Shown piece by piece: positions 1 through 7,771 of a DNA stretch of 64,000 bases. The translations under genes were made by a program, and so were the position numbers. The first letter of the stretch is position 1, and the number at the start of each line of letters is the position of its first letter. Where the stretch lies: positions 2,480,001-2,544,000 of the forward strand of contig CP103804.1 of NCBI GenBank assembly GCA_024919175.1, written 5' to 3'. The stretch is from Clostridioides difficile. Lineage in GTDB: Bacteria > Bacillota > Clostridia > Peptostreptococcales > Peptostreptococcaceae. The notes beneath the pieces are model-generated. The model saw only the letters and a program-made list of their open reading frames with translations. It was not told where the DNA came from and made no database searches.

Positions 1-6
1 AATGTA

Positions 7-24
7 AGTTAGCTATAGCTAACT
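7..24. promoter_or_regulatory. 18-bp perfect palindrome upstream of flavodoxin
   Basis: AGTTAGCTATAGCTAACT is a perfect inverted repeat ending 34 nt before the flavodoxin start codon. It may be an operator or the stem of an upstream element. No T-run follows it, so it is not an obvious terminator. The window starts 6 nt upstream, so the promoter cannot be seen. Confidence 0.4.
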
Positions 25-58
25 AATAAATTGATTAAAAATATCATAGGAGGTAAAA

Positions 59-487
59 ATGAGTAAAATATATATTGTTTATTGGAGTGGAACAGGAAAT
101 ACTGAAAAAATGGCAAACTTTGTAGCAGAAGGTGTAAAGTCAAAAGGTAAAACACCAGAGGTTTTAGATGTAAGCTTATTGAAAGCAAGCGATTTAAAAG
201 GAGAAAATAAATTTGCACTAGGTTGCCCATCTATGGGAGCAGAACAATTAGAAGAAGGTTATATGGAACCATTTGTATCAGAATTAGAGTCAATGGTATC
301 AGGTAAACAGATTGGATTATTTGGTTCATATGGTTGGGGAAATTGCGAATGGATGAGAGATTGGGAAGAACGTATGCAAAATGCTGGAGCTACAATTATA
401 GGTGGTGAAGGAATCACAGCAATGGAAGATCCAGATGGAGAAGCAGAGGCTAATTGTATTGCATTAGGTAAAATTTTGGCTGAATAA
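59..487 (+). CDS. fldX: Short-chain flavodoxin
   Basis: Soluble FMN-binding electron carrier of 142 residues, the usual length for a short-chain flavodoxin. The N-terminal strand leads into the FMN phosphate loop SGTGNTEKM at about residues 10-18. YGWGNCEW at about 97-104 matches the second flavin-contacting loop of the family. The start is fixed by AGGAGG seven bases upstream. The gene appears monocistronic, with the next gene in the opposite orientation. The symbol is given because C. difficile, as I recall it, has a Fur-regulated flavodoxin named fldX some twenty genes from mutS; the class call is firm, the symbol is not. Confidence 0.9.
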   Translation: MSKIYIVYWSGTGNTEKMANFVAEGVKSKGKTPEVLDVSLLKASDLKGENKFALGCPSMGAEQLEEGYMEPFVSELESMVSGKQIGLFGSYGWGNCEWMRDWEERMQNAGATIIGGEGITAMEDPDGEAEANCIALGKILAE

Positions 488-633
488 ATTTGTATGCTAC
501 AAGAAGTTAATTTTTAAAAACTAATGATAATATTAGTATACATAACACTAAGAAATATTAATAGTATGACATATGTGATGAATATTTTATAAAAGAGAAA
601 ATATTTAATGTTTTGACTTCAACATATAGTCAG

Positions 634-673
634 TACTGCCAGATAACAACTTTTTATTTGCTATCTGGCAGTA
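634..673. other. Strong hairpin between convergent flavodoxin and aldolase genes
   Basis: TACTGCCAGATA at 634-645 pairs perfectly with TATCTGGCAGTA at 662-673 around a 16-base loop. It lies between two convergent genes, the right place for a shared terminator. Neither strand has a clear T-tract immediately after the stem, so termination is only suggested. Confidence 0.5.
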
Positions 674-708
674 TGTTTATTAAGTAGAAACTAAGTAATA
701 TGAACTAT

Positions 709-1503
709 TTAATGTCGTTTTTCAACTGGTACAACTTCATCATAAAAAGACCATAATCGAGTGATAGCAGAGGTGATAAAGGTTGTATCTTGTGCAAAGC
801 AAAGCATATTTGCACCAATATTAACCCATGTTTCAACGCTTTTCTTTTCTATTGTTGGAAAGACAATAAAAGGCATTTTATATTTCTTACATATCTCAGC
901 AGCATGAGTAATCATATTTTTTATTTCTGGTCTATCCATATCTCCAGCAAAACCAAGATCCAAAGATAGGTCGCCAGGGCCTAGTGCTATAATATCAACG
1001 CCATCAACCTGTACTATATCTTCAAGATTGTCATAGCCTGATTTTTGTTCAATTAACATCATTTTCAATGTTTCTTTATCTACATTTTTAATATAGTCTA
1101 AATAATTCATACGCCCATAATAAGAAGCACGTTGAGGATTACATCCTCGTATACCTTTTGGTGGATATGTACAAACTGACACTGCTTTTTGTGCGTCTTG
1201 TACGGTGTTAATAAACGGAAATCCTATGATATCTGTTCCCATATCCATTATAGCTCTAACAAGAGCAGGGTCACTATTTCCCAATCTAACCAAAGAAGCA
1301 GCACCACCAGCATGTGCTGCTATCATATGTTGCTGAATGTCTTTACGGTCTAAAGCTCCATGTTCTCCCTCAATCCAGACAAAATCATATCCAGATAATC
1401 CTACTAATTCACTTACAGCTGAATCAGACAGTGAAACTGCAATCCCACAAAGAACTTTTCCTGCATTTAAATTTTCTTTAATCATGGTTGTATATTTTTC
1501 CAT
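709..1503 (-). CDS. HpcH/HpaI-family aldolase (2-oxo-3-deoxy acid aldolase type)
   Basis: 264-residue class II (metal-dependent) aldolase of the HpcH/HpaI / 2-dehydro-3-deoxyglucarate aldolase family, which cleaves 2-oxo-3-deoxy acids to pyruvate or a pyruvate-like product plus an aldehyde. Visible family features are the WIEGEHGALD segment near residue 44, the MLIEQKSGYDNLEDI metal-ligand region in the middle and the GPGDLSLDLG segment near residue 176. The physiological substrate cannot be told from sequence. The gene is transcribed divergently from a MerR regulator, and its promoter has the MerR-type 19-bp spacer, so MerR control is likely. Six of nine arginine codons are CGN, unlike the AGA-dominated neighbours, which hints at acquisition. 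Confidence 0.85.
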   Translation of the reverse strand: MEKYTTMIKENLNAGKVLCGIAVSLSDSAVSELVGLSGYDFVWIEGEHGALDRKDIQQHMIAAHAGGAASLVRLGNSDPALVRAIMDMGTDIIGFPFINTVQDAQKAVSVCTYPPKGIRGCNPQRASYYGRMNYLDYIKNVDKETLKMMLIEQKSGYDNLEDIVQVDGVDIIALGPGDLSLDLGFAGDMDRPEIKNMITHAAEICKKYKMPFIVFPTIEKKSVETWVNIGANMLCFAQDTTFITSAITRLWSFYDEVVPVEKRH

Positions 1504-1545
1504 TTATATCATCCTTTCTTTTAGCAATTGATTTTTACACTTCAA

Positions 1546-1576
1546 ACTATACAACTTCAACCTAACTTGAAGTCAA
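1546..1576 (-). promoter_or_regulatory. MerR-type promoter/operator of the aldolase gene
   Basis: On the minus strand, TTGACT (1571-1576) and TATAGT (1546-1551) are separated by 19 bp instead of 17. The spacer region carries the inverted repeat ACTTCAA-N6-TTGAAGT at 1555-1574. This is the classical layout in which a MerR-family activator untwists an overlong spacer. The divergent merR-like gene next to it is the obvious regulator. Confidence 0.8.
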
Positions 1577-1596
1577 TACTTTTTATTGACTATTGA

Positions 1597-1625
1597 TTGA
1601 CTATTATGAAAGGAATTTTTATAAT
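1597..1625 (+). promoter_or_regulatory. Promoter of the merR-like gene
   Basis: TTGACT (1597-1602), a 17-bp spacer and TATAAT (1620-1625) form a near-consensus vegetative promoter 38 bp before the merR-like start codon. It lies next to the aldolase operator, so the regulator could also affect its own transcription. Confidence 0.7.
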
Positions 1626-1662
1626 GTTAATATTCATTTAAAAGTTTAGGGAGGTAAAAAAT

Positions 1663-2031
1663 ATGAAATATTCCATGACTGAGGTATCAAAAATAACCAA
1701 AATTTCTCCATCAGCAATCCGTTTTTATGAAGAAAAAGGTTTACTGCTTCCTATCAATAGAAAACCAAGTGGTGTTCGTTACTTTTCAGAAAAGGATATA
1801 GAACGATTGATATTTATTACAGAACTTAAAGAGGCAGGTTTATCTATAAAGAATATATATGAATGCTTTCACTTCTGTGATATGGGGGATGATACAATAG
1901 ATAAAAGAATTTGCCTATTTGAGCAACATAAACAGACTATTCAAGATAAAATACATGTGTTGGAACATTGTATGGAGCAAATAGATGGAAAAGTAGCTTA
2001 TTTAAATGAAAAAAAGGCATCTAAGAAATAA
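1663..2031 (+). CDS. MerR-family transcriptional regulator
   Basis: 122-residue DNA-binding regulator. The N-terminal winged helix-turn-helix is typical of the family (MTEVSKITKISPSAIRFYEEKGLL, split here as MTEVSKITKISPSAI and RFYEEKGLL), followed by the wing GVRYFSEKD and a C-terminal coiled-coil dimerisation helix. Two cysteines near residues 68-72 (CFHFC) are the only candidates for a thiol or metal sensor; there is no large effector domain. GGGAGG precedes the ATG by seven bases. It is divergent from the aldolase gene and very probably acts at the 19-bp-spacer promoter between them. Confidence 0.88.
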   Translation: MKYSMTEVSKITKISPSAIRFYEEKGLLLPINRKPSGVRYFSEKDIERLIFITELKEAGLSIKNIYECFHFCDMGDDTIDKRICLFEQHKQTIQDKIHVLEHCMEQIDGKVAYLNEKKASKK

Positions 2032-2496
2032 TTTTTTTTGCTATTTTTATAACTATTTCTATTGAGGATAAGTAAATATAGAAAAAGGATGCCAGTTTTT
2101 GATATTAGTTTCCTATAATTAATGGCTTGTAATAATTAAAATGGTGTCTAGAAAAGGAATTAGTATTCTTGTCATTTATATCTGATTTTACGAAGTTTTT
2201 ACAACTGTGTTATCTATTTATGTATGTAAAATTTTGATTTTAATGCTTTTCTTACACTATGTATCAAAGTCTAAAGTGGGTTTTATTTTATATGATATTT
2301 CTCTATGTAATAAAAAAGAAAATTATGATAAGATATATTAATGTAAGTGATAAAAATATTTATGAGTATAAATGTGAGTATTTTTTTATTATATAGTAAC
2401 AATCTAGATTATGATGTTAAAACATACAGTTATACTTTTTTAATTAGTATGATAAAAATATTAGAATTGAATTGTTATTGCTTGGGGGAAGTAGAA
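2032..2496. other. Intergenic region between merR-like and DtxR-like genes
   Basis: 465 bases without a convincing gene. An open frame reaches back to 2347 from the DtxR-like gene, but its first 50 codons look like translated AT-rich leader and have no ribosome site. Nothing else is recognised. Confidence 0.5.
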
Positions 2497-2859
2497 ATGT
2501 ATGAATCAAGAGAACATTATTTAGAGACAATATTGATTTTGGAGAAGAAAAAAGGAATTGTAAAATCTATTGATATAGCAAGAAAACTAAATTATAGTAA
2601 AGCAAGTGTAAGCAGAGCTGTAGGGATTTTAAAAGAAAGTGGTTTTATTATAATGAAGCTTGATGGTGAAATTATTTTAACTGAGAATGGTAGGAAAAAA
2701 GCAGAAGAAATTTATGAAAAACATATTTTAATTACTAGATTTCTAATAAATACATTGGGAGTTTCATTCAATATAGCTGAAAAAGATGCATGTAAAATAG
2801 AGCATGTCATAAGTAATGAGACGTTTGAAAGAATAAAAAAATATCTAGACAAAAACTAA
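2497..2859 (+). CDS. DtxR/MntR-family metal-dependent regulator, short form
   Basis: 120-residue regulator with the winged helix of the DtxR/MntR family (REHYLETILIL, then SIDIARKLNYSKASVSRAV) and the metal-binding dimerisation helices, but no C-terminal SH3-like or FeoA domain. The motif DACKIEHVIS matches the DtxR/IdeR ancillary-primary site segment: cysteine, glutamate and histidine sit where DtxR has C102, E105 and H106. The residue equivalent to DtxR M10 or MntR D8 is histidine, which is unusual. GGGGG at 2484-2489 selects the ATG at 2497 over the earlier in-frame ATG at 2347. It ends 11 bases before the AraC-type gene, so the two are probably co-transcribed. The sensed metal cannot be named. 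Confidence 0.8.
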   Translation: MYESREHYLETILILEKKKGIVKSIDIARKLNYSKASVSRAVGILKESGFIIMKLDGEIILTENGRKKAEEIYEKHILITRFLINTLGVSFNIAEKDACKIEHVISNETFERIKKYLDKN

Positions 2860-2870
2860 GAGGTGAGCTT

Positions 2871-4535
2871 ATGGAGTATTTTAGTGAGTCGAGTGAATAT
2901 GAAGTGCAAAAATTTAATTGGGGAGAAGTTACATGGATACATGAGCCATCAAAAACACAATCTAATAGACTTAGTGCTGGAGTTGTAAAATTTTTTCCAG
3001 GAAATTGTCAAGAAAAACATTTTCATTTAAGTGAAGAACAACTTTTATACGTGATTCAAGGAGAAGGAATACAAATAATTGATGGTAGAAAGATTGATAT
3101 AAAGAAATCATCAATAATCTATTGCCCACCATATTCAGAACATGAAATTATAAATACTGGTAAAAATGATTTGATAATATTAATCGCATATATTCCCTAT
3201 AAATTTTCTAGCTTAAAACAATTACCAATCATGTTTTCTGAGAATAATATACAAGAGTTAGTTAATATAAATATAATTGAAAATATTGCAAATCAAATAT
3301 CTAATATACTGAAGCTAAAAATATCTATTTATGATTCAAAACACGAAAAAATATTTGAAACTAATGGAGAAGTTAAATTTTGCAATATTTGCAAAAACAT
3401 AGGAATATGTAATAGAAAACTTAATAAAAATATAAATATCGATAGTTTTACTAAAATATATAATTGTGATTATGATGTTTCTAGTTTAGAGATACCTATA
3501 GTATTAGAAGAAAATATAATTGGATATATAGAATGTGGAAATTTTATAATATATAAATCTATTGATATAGATAAAAAGTTATCTACATTATCAAATAACT
3601 CAAATATAGATATAAAATATATAAATAAAATTTATGGTGAAATCCCATTAAATCCTAAAAGTAGATTATATGTATTAAAAGAAAACTTACTAATGGTAAC
3701 TGATTTTATTCAGGAAATAGCAAAAAGAAAATTCTTTGAAAATCAACTTAGCATAAAGGATGAGGAAATATTAAAAAATAGAAAAGAGAATATAAAGCTT
3801 GAAGATGCACTTAAAAGAGCTAATAATAAGATATTAGAAGAAAAGTGTATTATAAGTCCTGTAGGAATTAGTATACTTAATACTAGTTGTGGAGAGTATC
3901 CTTATGAATTAGAATTTTCTCTTGAGAAAGAAATTAAAAATATGAACCTAGAAGGCATTTGTAAATTAATATATGCAAATAAGAAAATACATAATAATAT
4001 TAAAAGTATTATTCAAGAGCTGATACTCGTATTATCTAGAACAGCACTTAGAGATTTAGAAGATTTAAATCTTATCTATTACATAAAAAATAAATATACT
4101 AAAAAAATATCACTTGTAAGTAGTGATGAAGATTTATGGAATATATTGCTTGAATTTTCTAAAGAAAGTATTGATATTAATAGAGAATTTTGGAGAAAAG
4201 ATAAAGTAAATTTAATTGAAAAGATAAACGAATATATACAAAAATATTATAAAGAAAATATAACTTTAAATAGCATATCTGAGGTGTTTTTTATAAGTCC
4301 AAATTATTTAAGTTCTATTTTCAATGAAAAGAATAAAATTTCAATAACTGAGTATATAAATATTCTTAGGATAGAAGAATCTAAAAAATATTTGAAAAAT
4401 GGTAATATGAGTATAGCTGATATTTGCAAGAAAGTAGGATTCAATAATAGCAGTTATTTTTCACAAATATTTAAAAAATTTAATAAGATCACTCCAAATG
4501 AATATAGAAAAAATATATTGAACAATAAAAATTAA
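2871..4535 (+). CDS. AraC-type regulator with cupin and PocR-like sensory domains
   Basis: 554 residues in three parts. Residues about 30-110 form a cupin with the metal-ligand pattern HFH (50-52), E56 and H91. Residues about 120-290 resemble the PocR sensory domain and carry clustered cysteines (171, 174, 180, 199, 222). The C-terminal 100 residues form a double helix-turn-helix of the AraC family, ending in FNNSSYFSQIFKKF and TPNEYRK. PocR-type domains bind small ligands, and the cysteines could hold a metal or cluster, which is inference. AGGTGAG precedes the ATG. It lies between a DtxR-like gene and a TauE-type exporter gene and probably controls them. Confidence 0.82.
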   Translation: MEYFSESSEYEVQKFNWGEVTWIHEPSKTQSNRLSAGVVKFFPGNCQEKHFHLSEEQLLYVIQGEGIQIIDGRKIDIKKSSIIYCPPYSEHEIINTGKNDLIILIAYIPYKFSSLKQLPIMFSENNIQELVNINIIENIANQISNILKLKISIYDSKHEKIFETNGEVKFCNICKNIGICNRKLNKNINIDSFTKIYNCDYDVSSLEIPIVLEENIIGYIECGNFIIYKSIDIDKKLSTLSNNSNIDIKYINKIYGEIPLNPKSRLYVLKENLLMVTDFIQEIAKRKFFENQLSIKDEEILKNRKENIKLEDALKRANNKILEEKCIISPVGISILNTSCGEYPYELEFSLEKEIKNMNLEGICKLIYANKKIHNNIKSIIQELILVLSRTALRDLEDLNLIYYIKNKYTKKISLVSSDEDLWNILLEFSKESIDINREFWRKDKVNLIEKINEYIQKYYKENITLNSISEVFFISPNYLSSIFNEKNKISITEYINILRIEESKKYLKNGNMSIADICKKVGFNNSSYFSQIFKKFNKITPNEYRKNILNNKN

Positions 4536-4595
4536 AAAGGATTTATTAAGTATATATTGTAAAGGAGATTGAAATAGAATGTATGGAGGAATTTT

Positions 4596-5348
4596 ATGTT
4601 TGTAATTACTTTTTTATGTATAGGGGGCTTTATAGCTGCTTTTGTAGATTCTATAGCAGGTGGAGGTGGACTTATCAGTATGCCTGTTCTTATGGCTATT
4701 GGAGTACCAATACATCTTGCTATTGGTACAAATAAATTTGCAGCATCAGCAGGTTGTATAAGTAGTGCTTATAGGTATGCAAAATCTGGGAAAACTAATA
4801 ATGAACTCTTAAAAAAGTTAATTCCATTTACTATTATAGGTAGTATTTTAGGAGTAAAATGTGTATTATCAATAAATGAAAATATATTAAATGTTTTAGT
4901 TGTATTAATGATTTTAATAGTGGCAATTTATACTTTTGTTTCTAAAAATTTAGGTCAAGAAGACAGATTTGAAGGTATTAATAAGAGCAATTTGAGATTA
5001 GGAATGCTTATGGCATTTATAATGGGATTTTATGATGGTTTTTTTGGACCTGGAACAGGAACATTTTTAACTTTTGGATTTATAAAAATATATGGATATG
5101 ATTTCTTGCATGCTTCAGCAAATACAAAAATATTAAACTTGACAAGCAACGTAACTTCGTTATTATTATTTATGATAAATGGTCAAGTATATTATAAAAT
5201 TGCTGTATTGTTTGCATTAGTAATGATAATAGGGGCTTATGTAGGTGCTAAAGTTGCAATAAAAAATGGTTCAAAAATGATAAAACCAATATTTTTAGTA
5301 ATGGCATTGTTTATGGTAACAAAGCTAATGTACCAGACATTGTTTTAA
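4596..5348 (+). CDS. TauE/SafE-family membrane transporter
   Basis: 250-residue integral membrane protein with about eight hydrophobic segments arranged as two related halves. The first half has DSIAGGGGLISMPVL and the second GFYDGFFGPGTGTFL, the paired glycine-rich signatures of the TauE/SafE (DUF81) family. Members export or import sulfite, sulfoacetate and other small organosulfur or anionic compounds; the substrate here is unknown. GGAGG at about 4584 fixes the start. It follows the AraC-type gene by 60 bases in the same orientation and is the most likely target of that regulator. Confidence 0.85.
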   Translation: MFVITFLCIGGFIAAFVDSIAGGGGLISMPVLMAIGVPIHLAIGTNKFAASAGCISSAYRYAKSGKTNNELLKKLIPFTIIGSILGVKCVLSINENILNVLVVLMILIVAIYTFVSKNLGQEDRFEGINKSNLRLGMLMAFIMGFYDGFFGPGTGTFLTFGFIKIYGYDFLHASANTKILNLTSNVTSLLLFMINGQVYYKIAVLFALVMIIGAYVGAKVAIKNGSKMIKPIFLVMALFMVTKLMYQTLF

Positions 5349-5723
5349 TTGGATAGTTTTAACTCTTATAATTATTTGTATATTATATAAAAATCTATAA
5401 CCATATAACCATTGTAATTATATTAGTTGTGGTTTTTTATAGGATACTAATTATTAAAAACTTCAAGCGTTTTGTAGCTTATAAATGCTTACTAGAGTAT
5501 ATATGAGAATATATATTTCAAGTTATTTTTAGATTTTTATGAGGTCAATGTTGGATAAATGTGAGTATATACAAATTTTACAAAAATTCTAATTATCTTC
5601 TAATACAGTTCATATATAATACATATGGAAATTGTAATATTATAATAGAAAAGTTATATAGTATAAAAATTTAACTTTAATCTATGTATATGAAATATAT
5701 AATAATTTGTAGGAGGAATATAT
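5349..5723. other. Intergenic region with weak terminator-like hairpin
   Basis: 375 bases. A short hairpin (AACCA at 5407-5411, TGGTT at 5430-5434) followed by TTTT may end the TauE transcript. The rest is AT-rich leader for the small gene that follows. Confidence 0.4.
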
Positions 5724-5858
5724 ATGAACATATCAAGAAGAGCTATGAAAATAATTGAACTGGCGCAGAGAATTGCTAATAAAAGAGGTGTAACAGTACA
5801 AGAAGCTTGGAATGATGCCGTAAGAGAATACAGAGAAAAGTATGAATATGTTGCATAG
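5724..5858 (+). CDS. 44-residue small protein, function unknown
   Basis: A short open frame (MNISRRAMKIIELAQRIA, then NKRGVTVQEAWNDAVREY) with AGGAGG eight bases before the ATG and its own intrinsic terminator 42 bases after the stop. The sequence is largely helical, charged and soluble, and resembles the size and pattern of small ribbon-helix-helix or helix-hairpin proteins, but I recognise no family. The ribosome site, the terminator and the clean amphipathic composition argue for a real gene rather than chance. It stands alone between the TauE gene and the sdpR-like unit. Confidence 0.7.
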   Translation: MNISRRAMKIIELAQRIANKRGVTVQEAWNDAVREYREKYEYVA

Positions 5859-5900
5859 ATAGTGCGCATTATATTTTAAATATAAGAAAGTTTATAAAGT

Positions 5901-5940
5901 AAAAGGACTTAGAGTTTTATTTCTAAGTCCTTTTATTTTT
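5901..5940 (+). terminator. Intrinsic terminator of the 44-residue gene
   Basis: AAAAGGACTTAG (5901-5912) pairs with CTAAGTCCTTTT (5923-5934) around a 10-base loop and runs into TTTTATTTTTTT. Confidence 0.88.
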
Positions 5941-6019
5941 TTAAAAATAAAGTATTTAAATAAAGTAATTTATAAATAAGTTGCTTTATTTAAAACTAAT
6001 TTTAAAAATTTATATAATA

Positions 6020-6063
6020 ATTTCAATAAGTATTTAGAAAAATATCTAAATAGTTATTGAAAT
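6020..6063. promoter_or_regulatory. Long dyad operator O1 at the sdpR-like promoter
   Basis: Two 19-bp arms (6020-6038 and 6045-6063) are inverted repeats with one mismatch, around a 6-base centre. The core is ATTTAGA-N6-TCTAAAT at 6032-6051. The right arm overlaps the -35 hexamer of the promoter, so binding would block polymerase. The same core recurs at 6088-6107. Confidence 0.75.
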
Positions 6064-6085
6064 GAATAATTAATTATGTTATATT
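6057..6085 (+). promoter_or_regulatory. Promoter of the sdpR-sdpI-like pair
   Basis: TTGAAA (6057-6062), a 17-bp spacer and TATATT (6080-6085). Transcription would start near 6092, so the -35 lies in O1 and the start lies in O2. Confidence 0.65.
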
Positions 6086-6087
6086 GT

Positions 6088-6107
6088 ATTTAGATGAAAT
6101 TCTAAAT
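6088..6107. promoter_or_regulatory. Second operator O2, same core as O1
   Basis: ATTTAGA-N6-TCTAAAT repeats the core half-sites of O1 exactly, centred 56 bp downstream and just before the ribosome site. Two identical cores flanking the promoter suggest cooperative autorepression by the ArsR-type protein encoded next. Confidence 0.75.
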
Positions 6108-6122
6108 AGAGAGGTGATATTG

Positions 6123-6416
6123 TTGGGTTTTCCAGAAACGTTTAAAGCTCTTTCTGACCCTGTAAGAAGAGAAATCTTACTTATGCTAAAGAATAACAAG
6201 ATGTCAGCAGGAGAAATTAGTGAAAAATTTAATATGACAAATGCCACAATCTCTTATCATCTATCTCAATTAAAAAAGGCAGGGCTCATATTTGAAACCA
6301 AGTATAAAAACTTCATTTTCTATGAAATAAATACTTCAGTCTTTGAGGAAGTTATGCTTTGGTTTTCACAATTTATGGAGAAGGGAGAAAAAGATAATGA
6401 AAAAAATGATAAATAA
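6123..6416 (+). CDS. ArsR-family autorepressor, SdpR-like
   Basis: 97-residue winged-helix repressor. ETFKALSDPVRREILLML is the typical family start and ISEKFNMTNATISYHLSQL is the recognition helix region. No ArsR metal-binding cysteine motif is present, as in SdpR-type members. GAGGTG at 6111-6116 favours a TTG start at 6123 (TTG at 6120 is also possible); an earlier in-frame TTG at 6084 falls in the promoter and is rejected. It overlaps the SdpI-like gene by 20 bases, so the two are translationally coupled. In B. subtilis the SdpI immunity protein sequesters SdpR at the membrane; the same pairing is inferred here. Confidence 0.85.
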   Translation: MGFPETFKALSDPVRREILLMLKNNKMSAGEISEKFNMTNATISYHLSQLKKAGLIFETKYKNFIFYEINTSVFEEVMLWFSQFMEKGEKDNEKNDK

Positions 6417-7038
6417 ACAATTTGTTTTATCAACTTTAGTATGTTTTATACCATTTATTGTATCAGTTTATTTTTATAATAGATTGCCAGATCAGGTTGC
6501 AATTCATTTTGATAATTATGGAAATCCAGATAATTATGCTCCAAAAGTTATAGCAGCTTTTGGTGTACCATTATTAATGCTATGTGTTCATCTATATACA
6601 TGGTTTAGACTTGAAAATGAACCAAAGAAAATAGGATTTTCAAAAATACTTCAAGGTTTTTCAAAATGGGGGGTTGCTATACTTTCAGTTATTTTGCAAG
6701 TAATGATGACTATGTATTCAATAGGAATTACTTTAGAGACAAATTTTTATATAGGACTATTTTCAGGAATATTGATTTTATTTATTGGAAACTATATTCC
6801 TAAATGTAAACAAAATTATACATTAGGAATAAAATTACCATGGACTCTTAATGATGAAGAAAATTGGAATAAAACACATCATTTAGCTGGGTGGATTTGG
6901 ATTATTGGTGGAATATTGTTAATTATTAATGCATTTATTAATATTCCTTTTTATAATACTTTTGTAATAATTATGATTGTAGTGATACCATTTATATACT
7001 CTTATTTTATATATAAAAGTTCAGCTAAAAATAATTAG
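6397..7038 (+). CDS. SdpI/DUF1648-family membrane protein
   Basis: 213-residue membrane protein with about six hydrophobic segments. The N-terminal part (YFYNRLPDQVAIHFDNYGNP) is the DUF1648 signature, and the C-terminal part (GNYIPKCKQNYTLGIKLPWT) is the SdpI-type signature. The ATG at 6397 has AAGGGAG eight bases upstream, inside the end of the repressor gene. In B. subtilis, SdpI gives immunity to the SdpC killing factor and signals to SdpR. No sdpABC-like toxin genes are nearby, so the role is probably stress sensing or defence against a peptide from elsewhere. Confidence 0.85.
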   Translation: MKKMINKQFVLSTLVCFIPFIVSVYFYNRLPDQVAIHFDNYGNPDNYAPKVIAAFGVPLLMLCVHLYTWFRLENEPKKIGFSKILQGFSKWGVAILSVILQVMMTMYSIGITLETNFYIGLFSGILILFIGNYIPKCKQNYTLGIKLPWTLNDEENWNKTHHLAGWIWIIGGILLIINAFINIPFYNTFVIIMIVVIPFIYSYFIYKSSAKNN

Positions 7039-7080
7039 GATATTTATATATTTTTATAAAAATTAGTTAAATATTATATA

Positions 7081-7138
7081 TTTCAGAGCTGAAACAGATA
7101 ATTGAAAACTTACTAAGGTATTTGTTTTAGCTCTGAAA
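7081..7138. other. Hairpin after the SdpI-like gene
   Basis: TTTCAGAGCT plus GAAAC (7081-7095) pairs with GTTTT plus AGCTCTGAAA (7124-7138), with one G-U pair, around a 28-base loop. It sits 43 bases past the stop codon but lacks a T-tract; it may be an RNA-stabilising stem or a weak terminator. Confidence 0.45.
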
Positions 7139-7304
7139 ATTAATTAATATTCAAAATAAGAAGTCATTATTGACTATATATTCTAAGGTTATTTACCTAT
7201 TAATCTATGTGTTGTAAATCGAAAATTCACATTTTATATTGAAATTACAATTATGGTATGATATTATAATCTATAAAAATTATTTATAAACACAGGGGGT
7301 AGAC

Positions 7305-7637
7305 ATGAATCTTGAAGAAATGAAAGAATATAGAAAGTTATATAATAAGAAACTAAGTGAAACAGATGAATTTTTTAGAGTCTTTGGAAACCTTGATGAT
7401 AAGACCTATTCTGAGGGAGCTATAAGCAAAAAAAATAAAGAGTTGATGGGATTAGCAATTTCTATTTTAAGTCGTTGTGATGAATGCATTTGCTATCATA
7501 TAGAGGGATGTGTGAACTCTGAAGCAAGTAAGGCTGAAATTATAGAAGCAATAAAAATAGGTGTAATTGGTGGTGGCTCCATTACATATCCAAATGCAAG
7601 ATTTGCAATAAAAATCTTAGAAGAATTTAATATATAA
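7305..7637 (+). CDS. Carboxymuconolactone decarboxylase (AhpD-like) family protein
   Basis: 110-residue all-helical protein. KELMGLAISILSRCDECICYHIEGC contains the CxxC pair and the downstream histidine used by AhpD-type peroxidase reductants of this fold (segment: RCDECICYH). The spacing suits redox chemistry rather than lactone decarboxylation. GGGGGT precedes the ATG by five to six bases. It stands alone and is followed by a large palindromic terminator shared with the convergent regulator gene. The partner peroxidase is not adjacent. Confidence 0.85.
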   Translation: MNLEEMKEYRKLYNKKLSETDEFFRVFGNLDDKTYSEGAISKKNKELMGLAISILSRCDECICYHIEGCVNSEASKAEIIEAIKIGVIGGGSITYPNARFAIKILEEFNI

Positions 7638-7721
7638 TTTTTGTACATAGTTATTTGTATTGATACTAATATATTAATTTAATAATATTACTGAGTATAT
7701 ATTTACATCGATTCTTTAAAG

Positions 7722-7771
7722 TTATAATAAAAAATAGATAAACTATATAGTTTATCTATTTTTTATTATAA
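7722..7771. terminator. 50-bp perfect palindrome, bidirectional terminator
   Basis: All 25 base pairs from 7722/7771 inward to 7746/7747 match. A-runs on the left and T-runs on the right give a T-tract to transcripts from either side. It lies between the convergent CMD gene and the MerR-GyrI gene. Confidence 0.85.

Noticed and set aside
7..24. Fur box upstream of flavodoxin
   Set aside because: The palindrome does not resemble the usual GATAATGATAATCATTATC-type site; the real promoter may lie before the window.
2347..2496. N-terminal extension of the DtxR-like protein
   Set aside because: No ribosome site before ATG 2347, hydrophobic AT-rich translation, and family homology and GGGGG both point to ATG 2497.
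6084..6122. Upstream TTG start for the ArsR-type repressor
   Set aside because: It falls in the -10/O2 region of the promoter and has no ribosome site.
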